Virus record (IMG/VR): IMGVR_UViG_3300010397_000012
Coordinates: 1-56,846 of that record
Reading direction: 5' to 3' (one strand)
DNA: 56,846 bases
Origin: a virus
The notes under the pieces: generated by a model
The model's database searches: none
Seen by the model: only the letters and a program-made list of their open reading frames with translations
Told to the model about the DNA's origin: nothing
Shown here: positions 50,703 to 56,846 of the stretch, one piece after another
How the letters are laid out: the number at the start of each line of letters is the position of its first letter
How positions within the stretch are numbered: the first letter of the stretch is position 1
Program-made: the position numbers and the translations under genes

Positions 50703-51202
50703 CGAGAGACGAAGCCGCGCTCGCTGTGATCGCCAAAGTCCTCGTGAACGAGGGCGGCGTGGCCGACATCGGCGACGGAAAGGGCGTCACCCGGTTCGGG
50801 CAGACGACGGCCTGGCTCGCGCAGTTCGGCCTGCCGACGCCGACGAACGCTGTCGAGGCGGCGCAGAACTACCAGGTCTGGCTCGTGCGGACGCGGCTGA
50901 TCGGCGTGTGCGACTACCCGGACTCGTTCGCGTTCGCGATCGTGGATTGGGCCGTGAACAGTTCGCACGATCGGGTCATTCGCGAGCTGCAGTTTCTGCT
51001 GCGCACGAAGGTGGACGGGATCTATGGACCGGAGACGCAGACGAAGGTCGAGGCCTGCAACCGAGAGGCGATGGCCCGCTTCCTCATCGGCGCTCGGATG
51101 CGGTTCGTAGGGCGATTGATCAAGGGCAACCCAGGAGAGCACGCGCGATGGGCGTCAATCTGGGCCAACAGGATTGCCTCGCAAGTCGAGGCGCTGACGT
51201 AG
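50699..51202 (+). CDS. Endolysin, GH108-like muramidase
   Basis: 167 residues. LAVIAKVLVNEGGVADIGDG holds the catalytic Glu (E18) in the NEGG motif of the GH108 family. DSFAFAIVDWAVNSSHDRVI, then LLRTKVDGIYGPETQTKVEA and HARWASIWANRI, match the family core and the DG-x-x-GP-x-T peptidoglycan-binding-type segment. It cleaves the glycan strands of the host wall. No signal peptide, so a holin must release it. Confidence 0.88.
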   Translation: MTRDEAALAVIAKVLVNEGGVADIGDGKGVTRFGQTTAWLAQFGLPTPTNAVEAAQNYQVWLVRTRLIGVCDYPDSFAFAIVDWAVNSSHDRVIRELQFLLRTKVDGIYGPETQTKVEACNREAMARFLIGARMRFVGRLIKGNPGEHARWASIWANRIASQVEALT

Positions 51203-51209
51203 AGGGCAC

Positions 51210-51617
51210 ATGACTGACGAGATCAAGACCGAGACGTTACCGATCCAACCGATGAATGTGGCCATTGTCGGCAGCACTGGCGCGGGCGATGGCGGAGCGC
51301 CGATCACCACCGGCACAACCGCCAAGACGCCGGACCATCAGCCCAATGTCGTGTTCACGGTGGTCGGACCGCTCCGGGCGATTGGGATCCGGTTCATCAA
51401 CACGTTCCTGACCGGCTTTGTCGGGTTCCTCTCTGGGGCGCCGCTCATCGACAAGATCGCCGGGATGCAGTTATTCGAGTTCAGCGACCTGCAGGACCTG
51501 GTCCTCAAGAGCGCGATCGCGGCGCTCGCGCCCGCGGTTATCGGCCTAGGGAAAGACCTCATCACGATCTTCGGCAAGTTGGAAAGCAAGTACCCGCTGC
51601 TCACCGGAAACATCTGA
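51210..51617 (+). CDS. Putative holin, 135 aa
   Basis: Starts 8 nt after the endolysin stop with GAGGG upstream. An N-terminal polar region precedes two hydrophobic stretches (VVGPLRAIGIRFINTFLTGF VGFL, then LKSAIAALAPAVIGLGKDLI). A class-II-like holin would have this arrangement. Function assigned by hydrophobicity and neighbourhood. Confidence 0.55.
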   Translation: MTDEIKTETLPIQPMNVAIVGSTGAGDGGAPITTGTTAKTPDHQPNVVFTVVGPLRAIGIRFINTFLTGFVGFLSGAPLIDKIAGMQLFEFSDLQDLVLKSAIAALAPAVIGLGKDLITIFGKLESKYPLLTGNI

Positions 51618-51628
51618 AGGAGACACGT

Positions 51629-52132
51629 ATGCGAAAGCTGTATTTCACCATCATTCTCGCGCTCGTCCTGCCAGCGTGCGCTGGCAAGTCACAGCCGTCC
51701 GTGCCCGGCACGCCTCAGCAGAAGCTGGCCGCGTTGAAGACGGCTGAAGTGGCCCAGATCACGCTGATTTAGGCCGTGCACACGGAAGCCGGCATCTGCG
51801 ATCCGGTCAAGGCCAAGGCCGATCCCACAGCGCCGATCCTGGAATGTGCTGGCCCTCTCGCCGCCGCCGCCAAGCTCACCACGGAGCGGCATCGCGAGTT
51901 CAGCGCGCGGATGCTCAAGGCGTTCGAACTCCACAAGGACGCCGTGGAGCGGCTGAATACGTGGAAGCCAGGCGAGCCGATTCCCGTCAACGTCAGCACG
52001 CTGCAAACACAGGTGGAGGCGATTCTCGCGCTCTCTCAGGGGCTCGGCGGCTCGGACGCGCAGGCGCTTTCCAACATCGTGGCCCAGGTGCTCAAGCAAA
52101 TCGCCGACATTCGCGCGGCCCTCGGACGGTAG
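51629..52132 (+). pseudogene. Lipoprotein gene interrupted by an in-frame amber codon
   Basis: AAGGAG ribosome binding site and ATG at 51629. The N-terminus RKLYFTIILALVLPACAG is a lipoprotein signal with lipobox LPAC (Cys 17). TAG at 51770-51772 (codon 48) is followed in the same frame by 120 sense codons (AVHTEAGICDPVKAKADPTA ... ALSNIVAQVLKQIADIRAAL). There is no second ribosome binding site, so the parts belong together. A C-to-T change of CAG explains the stop. Many other genes here, including capsid, end with TAG, so codon reassignment is unlikely. Suppression or programmed readthrough is possible. Confidence 0.65.
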
Positions 52133-52142
52133 GAGAACAGTC

Positions 52143-52418
52143 ATGTCCAAAATCACCACAGCCAATCAGTACGTCGCTGAAGCCGGTCAATTCGTGTCGC
52201 AGTTGATCGCGCTCTCAGGCGTGATCGCGCCGCCCGTGGCCATCGTCATCACGGCGGTCAAGGCGTTCGTCCACTACTTGCGGCACCGGGACGATCCGGA
52301 CGGGCCGGAACCGACCACGGAAGAACTCGACGCCTTTGCGGCGCGGGTGCTCGAGCTTGACGACGTGTATATCGCGCGCCTGAAGGCACAGGCGGGCGAG
52401 TCTGAGGCGCAGGGCTGA
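52143..52418 (+). CDS. Small protein with one hydrophobic segment, 91 aa
   Basis: AGGAGAA upstream. One hydrophobic helix (FVSQLIALSGVIAPPVAIVI, then TAVKAF) is followed by an acidic helical tail (TTEELDAFAARVLELDDVYI). Possibly a membrane protein of the lysis set. Family not recognised. Confidence 0.5.
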   Translation: MSKITTANQYVAEAGQFVSQLIALSGVIAPPVAIVITAVKAFVHYLRHRDDPDGPEPTTEELDAFAARVLELDDVYIARLKAQAGESEAQG

Positions 52419-52419
52419 C

Positions 52420-52596
52420 GTGAACCTGCTCGCCGTTCGCATCCCCGTCTGGGACGCCAGCCGCAAACAGTGGCGCCAGTTCTTCGCTGAGGCCAAGTAC
52501 ACGGCCAGGTGTGGGAACGGGCTCCACCAGTTTGGGCTGGGTGTCTCGACGTGTGCGTGCGGGGCGGTGCAGTTCGCGAAGGATGGGCTGGCCTGA
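52420..52596 (+). CDS. Small Cys-containing protein, 58 aa
   Basis: GTG start one base after the previous stop. NLLAVRIPVWDASRKQWRQF, then TARCGNGLHQFGLGVSTCAC, gives three Cys and a His in the second half, a possible metal site. TGATG overlap with the next gene. Function unknown. Confidence 0.45.
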   Translation: MNLLAVRIPVWDASRKQWRQFFAEAKYTARCGNGLHQFGLGVSTCACGAVQFAKDGLA

Positions 52597-54239
52597 TGTT
52601 CTGCGATCTAGCCCTCGTCCACGGCAAAGCGGTGCTCGTCACCGACGCGATCTTCGCGCCGACGCCGGCTTGGTGGCTCCGTGCGTCGGCGGACGATCGA
52701 GGCGTCGTGGCGGCCGTGGCCCAGGCTGGCTCGGGCTCCTGCCAGGTCGTCGACAGCCTCGGCCAACGGTGGGACGCAGGCGACGTGGCCTTCGGGACAA
52801 TGTGCGTGGGGATTGAACCGCTGCTTGACGGCTGGCAGGTGACGTTCATGCTGGCGCCCACCGGCAGCATCCATCGCGTCGTGCATCTCACACGGGCGCT
52901 AGCGTTGGCGGCGTACCTCGAGCGGCCAGGACGGACGGGCGGCACGTCGCAGGGGTTCCTCGACGTGTTCGACGGCGTGCCCGTGTTTACCGACGACCAC
53001 CGCACGGTCGTCTGCGGCCATCTGACCATCGGCCTCCCGACCACGCGCGGGTTCTGGACGGTGGGGCAGGACTGGTTCGGCGACCGGATCGTGGCCTGGA
53101 ACGCGCAGACGCAGACGGCGTGGGAGGTCTCGCGGATCTCCACGCAGACGCCCTCGCATCTCGCGATCGAGGACGACGGGACTGCGGTGGTCGCCATAGG
53201 CGGCACGGATGTCGTTGTCAGGCAGCCTGCGTTCGTGCCGTGTGCGCCGTGGGTCGAGGCCGTGACGGTGCCGGACTTCGCGCCCTGCCCGCACGAGGTC
53301 GGCGTTGGCGTGTTCGACGAGTCCCACGCGCCTGAACTGATCGGCGCCGATGAGCCGCGGTCGTCACAATCGCGTGGCGTCTTCGTGACGCTGGGCCGCG
53401 ACGACTTGCAGAAGGCCGCCGTCCGGTGCCGCCGCGAGGCGCTGCCGATGTACGCATACCGTGACACGCCGGACTATCCCGTGTCGGCCGTGCCGGTGCT
53501 CTCGGGCGTGACCGTGCTGGCGCTGGTGTGCGGCTATCCGTTTGGGGCCGAGGCGCCAGAAGAGACGGCCGCCAGAGTCAGCGCCACCGTCTATGGCCTC
53601 CGGCGCGCTGGCCATGCCGTGGCTCTCTGCCTGCCCTGCGACCGCGGCATCAAGGGCGACGGCACCTACACGTGGAGCGAGCAGCAGATCTGCGACGTGC
53701 TCGGGTGGTTGTGGCCCGTGACGATCCACGAGGGCGTGACGGCCGTCTGGGGCTTCGCGCAGCGCCGTGGCCCACACGATGGCCTCGACGCCTTCCCGTC
53801 GCTCCAGGAGTGCGTCGACCGGATGCGCGCGGCCTCGCCAGACTGGCGGCTGTTCCCGGTGGCCGCGACGCCGCCGCCGATTGTCGTACCGCCAGAACCA
53901 CCGAACCCGAAACCACCGATCCCGGTGCCGATGCCGGGCCTTGCCCTGGAGATGTTTATGTCTGAAGGCGCGTTTACCGTCGCGAAGTCCACGCTCGTCA
54001 AGAACACCTCGGCCGATGTGGTCGATCCGGTCTTCGTGGGCGACACGTACCACCACATCAAGCACCCCGGCGGCGGGTTCGTATCGATTGACCCTGTCAC
54101 GTTCGAGCCGCGTTCGACTGGCGCGGCGAAGGTTGGGCCGTCCGAGAACTTCCAACTGGCGAAGGACGGCAAGTCGGCGCTGGTCAACATGGGGCTCCCG
54201 TTGGCTGTGCGGTCGTTCGTGGTGGCGGACACGCTGTAG
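52596..54239 (+). CDS. Large putative virion protein with a Pro-rich linker, 547 aa
   Basis: Start at the ATG overlapping the upstream stop. The first 370 residues are beta-rich and may form a propeller-like repeat (ALVHGKAVLVTDAIFAPTPA, DVFDGVPVFTDDHRTVV). Residues about 370-430 look like a separate alpha/beta domain. A Pro-rich linker (PPEPPNPKPPIPVPMPG) then leads to a C-terminal module of about 100 residues (AFTVAKSTLVKNTSADVVDP). Probably a tail-tip or accessory fibre; the family is not recognised. Confidence 0.5.
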   Translation: MFCDLALVHGKAVLVTDAIFAPTPAWWLRASADDRGVVAAVAQAGSGSCQVVDSLGQRWDAGDVAFGTMCVGIEPLLDGWQVTFMLAPTGSIHRVVHLTRALALAAYLERPGRTGGTSQGFLDVFDGVPVFTDDHRTVVCGHLTIGLPTTRGFWTVGQDWFGDRIVAWNAQTQTAWEVSRISTQTPSHLAIEDDGTAVVAIGGTDVVVRQPAFVPCAPWVEAVTVPDFAPCPHEVGVGVFDESHAPELIGADEPRSSQSRGVFVTLGRDDLQKAAVRCRREALPMYAYRDTPDYPVSAVPVLSGVTVLALVCGYPFGAEAPEETAARVSATVYGLRRAGHAVALCLPCDRGIKGDGTYTWSEQQICDVLGWLWPVTIHEGVTAVWGFAQRRGPHDGLDAFPSLQECVDRMRAASPDWRLFPVAATPPPIVVPPEPPNPKPPIPVPMPGLALEMFMSEGAFTVAKSTLVKNTSADVVDPVFVGDTYHHIKHPGGGFVSIDPVTFEPRSTGAAKVGPSENFQLAKDGKSALVNMGLPLAVRSFVVADTL

Positions 54240-55228
54240 TGGGCGCGACCGAACTCCTCCTGCTCGGCGGCTCGGACGGCGGTGGTGGTCGGCCTGCGCC
54301 CGGCACCCCGCTGCGTGGGCAGTTCGTCGTGACGATCCCGAACGCGCCGTATGGGCCAATCGAGGACGGACGGCGCAATCCGCGCTCGATCTTCTTCATG
54401 GACGAGGTCGACACCGTCTGGAAGGAGTCCGGGGAGAAGGAAGCCCGTCGCATCCTCCGTGCCTACAAGGCGATGGGCGCGAATCACATCACGACGGGAC
54501 CGGCCTACGCGGCCGGATACGGCAACGACTACCCGTTCACGAACTGGCTGTCGGAGCCGCATCGCTATCGAGAGTTCCACGAGCTGCTGATTGACGAGGG
54601 ATTCGAGTTCACGCTGTTTGCCTTCACCGACAACGCGCCGTACTACGACCCCGCGTCGCATTGGTTCGATTGGGATCTGGTGCGGAAGGACTTCGGGCCG
54701 GTGTTCGCGGCTCTGGCGCCGCTCGTCCGTCGCGTCGCGTACATGTGGGAGGACTTCCAACATACCGACCACATGGTGCCGGGCTACGAGATGCTGCGCG
54801 AGTACTTCCCGACCGCCGATCGCACCTGGCACAACGGCCCGAATCATCTCAATCCAGGCATGAGCAGCCAAGACGAAGGCCACTGCTGGCGCGTCGCGAC
54901 GGAACACGGCATCACGCGCATGTCCTATCAGGCGGTCGCCATCGCCAACGAAGCCGACATCGAAGTGATCGACGCCGCGACCTTCGGGATGGAGGACCGG
55001 CCGCGCCGCACGATGGAGCAGAACGTCTACGACATCAAGGACATGAGCCGTCGAGGGAATCACGGCTACGCGGGCTTCCCTGACTTCGAGGTCGAGTACA
55101 TGGAAGGCGCCGCCTGGGGCATCTATCGCGCTCGGCTCAGTCCTCATACCGGCCGGAAGTGGTACCAGACGATGGTGACGGTGCCTGGCGTCGTGCACGT
55201 GCTCGACGGGCTGGAGCTCGCCGAATGA
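54239..55228 (+). CDS. Putative glycosidase-like TIM-barrel protein, 329 aa
   Basis: GTG start overlapping the previous TAG. RSIFFMDEVDTVWKESGEKE, ITTGPAYAAGYGNDYPFTNW, EFTLFAFTDNAPYYDPASHW and RVAYMWEDFQHTDHMVPGYE look like successive beta-alpha units of a glycoside hydrolase-type barrel with acidic residues at strand ends. Such proteins near fibre genes act as depolymerases. Catalytic residues cannot be fixed by eye, so binding without hydrolysis is possible. Confidence 0.5.
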   Translation: MGATELLLLGGSDGGGGRPAPGTPLRGQFVVTIPNAPYGPIEDGRRNPRSIFFMDEVDTVWKESGEKEARRILRAYKAMGANHITTGPAYAAGYGNDYPFTNWLSEPHRYREFHELLIDEGFEFTLFAFTDNAPYYDPASHWFDWDLVRKDFGPVFAALAPLVRRVAYMWEDFQHTDHMVPGYEMLREYFPTADRTWHNGPNHLNPGMSSQDEGHCWRVATEHGITRMSYQAVAIANEADIEVIDAATFGMEDRPRRTMEQNVYDIKDMSRRGNHGYAGFPDFEVEYMEGAAWGIYRARLSPHTGRKWYQTMVTVPGVVHVLDGLELAE

Positions 55229-55452
55229 TCGGCACCGTGGATGCCGCCGTCGAGCAGATGCGCGAGCAGCGCCGGGTGTATGTGGGCATCCTCTGCGCCC
55301 TCATTGTCGACCTGGTGGAAGAGGGCCGGTCAGACATCGCGGAGCGTCTGCGCCAGCGCATCTGCGCCCTGGAAGATCCGAAACAGGTCGGGGCTCGGGT
55401 GCGGAAGGGTTTCCAGAACCGGCGACGGCGCCGTTCGGCGGTGGCGGCATGA
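55225..55452 (+). CDS. Small helical protein, 75 aa
   Basis: ATGA overlap start. IGTVDAAVEQMREQRRVYVG, then ILCALIVDLVEEGRSDIAER, is mostly helix, followed by a basic C-terminus (GFQNRRRRRSAVAA). Function unknown. Confidence 0.45.
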   Translation: MIGTVDAAVEQMREQRRVYVGILCALIVDLVEEGRSDIAERLRQRICALEDPKQVGARVRKGFQNRRRRRSAVAA

Positions 55453-55474
55453 CATGGAAAGAGGAGAAGTGAAT

Positions 55475-55699
55475 ATGGCGAAGAAGATCAGCAGCGAAGA
55501 CTTCGAGCCAACACCGCGGCGGAAGGCGACGACGGCCAACCGCGGCGCATCGCTCAATCGGCAGTCCGTCGTGGCCAGGTTGCGGCGGGACAAGGCGAAG
55601 GCGTCTGCGTCCGTCCGCGACTACATCGACGGGTTCTTGGAATGGATCAGCGGCCAGTCGATCCGGGCGTCCAAGAGGAAGGGCGGGCTCGGGAAGTGA
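55475..55699 (+). CDS. Small basic protein, 74 aa
   Basis: ATG at 55475, with GAGGAG 10 nt upstream, chosen over ATG 55454. AKKISSEDFEPTPRRKATTA, then VVARLRRDKAKASASVRDYI and GFLEWISGQSIRASKRKGG, is a basic polypeptide that might bind nucleic acid. Function unknown. Confidence 0.5.
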   Translation: MAKKISSEDFEPTPRRKATTANRGASLNRQSVVARLRRDKAKASASVRDYIDGFLEWISGQSIRASKRKGGLGK

Positions 55700-55839
55700 G
55701 CACGATCCTCGGGCTCCGGTGGCGCCTGATGCACGACCCACAGTGGCCGGGATTGACGACGGGCCAGATCGTGACGATCGCCCTTGTGCTCGTGGCGCTC
55801 GTGGCGATGCGGTTGTCGGCGTGGAAGCCGCGGCGGTGA
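55696..55839 (+). CDS. Small single-span membrane protein, 47 aa
   Basis: GTGA overlap start. LTTGQIVTIALVLVALVAMR is one transmembrane helix, with a basic end (LSAWKPRR). Another small membrane protein of the lysis-to-fibre interval. Confidence 0.5.
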   Translation: MSTILGLRWRLMHDPQWPGLTTGQIVTIALVLVALVAMRLSAWKPRR

Positions 55840-55842
55840 GAG

Positions 55843-56337
55843 ATGCCTGGCTTCATCGAATGGCTGCCGCCAGGGTCAGGGCTGTTACGCCTCGGCCCTC
55901 GGTGTCACGTCTACGGCGACGAGTGGGATCGGTCGATCGTGGTGGCGCCGTACGACCCGGCCATCCCGACGATTGAGGGCGCGGCGGCGGCGCTGAAGGC
56001 GAGCCACTGGCGAGACGCCCTGGACGTCTTGCACGACGCAGGGATTGGGCGAGTGAAGTTTGACCGCCGACACGGCAATGACGTCGAGTCGCACACGGTC
56101 AGCACGACGAGGAAAGAGAGAAGGCATATGGATAACGTGACATTGATTTCAGGCGACACCTACGCGATCAAAGGCGACGGCACCGTGGGCTACATCATGC
56201 GCGGCCCGATCTACTTCGGCCTACCAGCGGCAGCGCACTCCAGGATGCAGCGGATCATGGTGGACGCCATGAGCGAACTGGTGAAGATCGGCGAAGAGGC
56301 GGTCGCGGCTCAGGCGGCGGCACCGGCCACCAAGTAG
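55843..56337 (+). CDS. Hypothetical protein with a possible internal start, 164 aa
   Basis: The N-terminal part (PGFIEWLPPGSGLLRLGPRC, RDALDVLHDAGIGRVKFDRR) and C-terminal part (DNVTLISGDTYAIKGDGTVG) look like separate domains. An internal ATG at 56128 has AGAGAGAAGG in front of it, so a 69-residue shorter product may also be made. Family not recognised. Confidence 0.5.
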   Translation: MPGFIEWLPPGSGLLRLGPRCHVYGDEWDRSIVVAPYDPAIPTIEGAAAALKASHWRDALDVLHDAGIGRVKFDRRHGNDVESHTVSTTRKERRHMDNVTLISGDTYAIKGDGTVGYIMRGPIYFGLPAAAHSRMQRIMVDAMSELVKIGEEAVAAQAAAPATK

Positions 56338-56349
56338 CAGACACAGCGG

Positions 56350-56382
56350 GTCCGTGCTTGGCCCCTCCCGGCCGGCACGGAC
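56350..56382 (+). other. Hairpin before the fibre operon
   Basis: GTCCGTGC (56350-56357) and GCACGGAC (56375-56382) form an 8-bp stem around a 17-nt C-rich loop. No T-run follows, and the ribosome binding site of the next gene (AAGGAG) is just downstream. It may protect or regulate the message rather than end it. Confidence 0.4.
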
Positions 56383-56400
56383 TCCCAAGGAGACCGCGAC

Positions 56401-56846
56401 ATGGCATTGACGACACAGCAGCAGGCGACACTCAAGGCCGCGATCCTCGCGGACTCCACACTAAACGCCTACCCGAACACGGGCGACGGCAATTTCGACC
56501 TCGCCCGCTACATGTCGATCACGCTCGTGCCAGCCTTCATCGTGTGGCGCAGCATGGTGCCGATCGCTGAGGCCGGGCGCACGTTCGACTCCACGGAACT
56601 CGCCGGGCTGTCCTCGATCAACACGACACGCTTGACGAACCTCGCGCTGTGGCTCGCGGGCGGCCTGAACCCCTCGGTGGCGGGCGTGCGGGCGTTCTTC
56701 GATGACATCTTCTCAGGCGCGGCCGGCACCAATACGCGGGCGGCGTTGCTGGTGCTGTGGAAGCGCAGCGCGACCGTGATCGAGAAGATCCTCGCCACAG
56801 GCACCGGGTCGAGTGGGTCGCCCGCGACGATGGGCTATGAAGGCAC
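56401..56846 (+). CDS. Origin-spanning structural gene, 5' part
   Basis: AAGGAG upstream. The product (ALTTQQQATLKAAILADSTL, then ARYMSITLVPAFIVWRSMVP and LALWLAGGLNPSVAGVRAFF) is helical and runs off the window end. It continues at position 1 to the TAA at 163, 161 residues in all. Similar small helical proteins occur in fibre operons of tailed phages; the family is not named. Confidence 0.75.
   Translation, partial: MALTTQQQATLKAAILADSTLNAYPNTGDGNFDLARYMSITLVPAFIVWRSMVPIAEAGRTFDSTELAGLSSINTTRLTNLALWLAGGLNPSVAGVRAFFDDIFSGAAGTNTRAALLVLWKRSATVIEKILATGTGSSGSPATMGYEG
56724..56846. repeat. Terminal direct repeat, right copy
   Basis: Exact copy of positions 1-123. See the left copy for interpretation as circular closure. 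Confidence 0.93.

Noticed and set aside
51770-51772. Amber codon reassignment in this phage
   Set aside because: Many genes, including capsid, tail tube and FkbM genes, end with TAG at natural positions. Only one gene shows an in-frame TAG with continuation.

Overview
The window is a complete, circularly assembled genome of a tailed double-stranded DNA phage with siphovirus-type virion genes (unit length about 56.7 kb). The first 123 bases recur exactly as the last 123, and one gene runs across that junction, so the break point is arbitrary. Base composition is GC-rich throughout and almost every gene is on the + strand, chained by ATGA, GTGA or TAATG stop/start overlaps. The host cannot be named from the sequence. 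Signal peptides, a lipobox and Shine-Dalgarno sites show a bacterial host. Two promoters whose -10 boxes end exactly 7 nt before an ATG suggest a host that tolerates leaderless mRNAs. I see no integrase, tRNA or CRISPR array.

Layout. (1) 56401 through the origin to about 6.35 kb: receptor-binding and tail-fibre region with a LamG-like protein, a 1,028-residue collagen-like fibre and an overlapping GT4 glycosyltransferase. (2) 6.4-6.65 kb: divergent control region with a minus-strand ribbon-helix-helix (RHH) gene missed by ordinary length cut-offs. (3) 6.65-17.1 kb: early operon for recombination and replication, with ERF annealing protein, YqaJ/lambda-type exonuclease, NinB-like protein, HNH endonucleases, a DUF1376 replication protein carrying iterons inside its gene, a loader-like protein, four PD-(D/E)XK-type nucleases and several small HTH or RHH proteins. 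(4) 17.1-23.4 kb: accessory genes behind a sigma70-like promoter with an embedded palindrome, including a phosphoribosylanthranilate-isomerase-like protein and a duplicated and decayed gene family. (5) 23.4-25.2 kb: a two-gene unit followed by about 545 bp of non-coding DNA with GG repeated every 5 nt. (6) 25.2-34.4 kb: HNH, cos-like DNA, ParB-methyltransferase, terminase, protease-capsid fusion and portal. (7) 34.4-39.15 kb: seven-gene glycosyltransferase and methyltransferase cassette inside the head module. (8) 39.15-50.0 kb: connectors, tail tube, chaperones, tape measure and tail-tip proteins. (9) 50.05-56.4 kb: hairpin-rich spacer, lysis genes, an amber-interrupted lipoprotein, a glycosidase-like protein and small proteins.

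How it fits together. Early genes make and process recombining DNA (exonuclease plus annealing protein) and start replication from an iteron cluster in the DUF1376 gene. The P27-type terminase packages DNA, probably from a site next to the HNH gene, into an HK97-fold head whose maturation protease is fused to the capsid protein. Glycosyltransferases in the head module and next to the collagen fibre suggest a sugar-decorated virion. The signals most worth pursuing are the pentamer-phased GG array behind the gene pair at 23478-24571, the 11-bp and 7-bp repeats at 12719-12824, the glycan cassette, and the amber codon in the lipoprotein gene.
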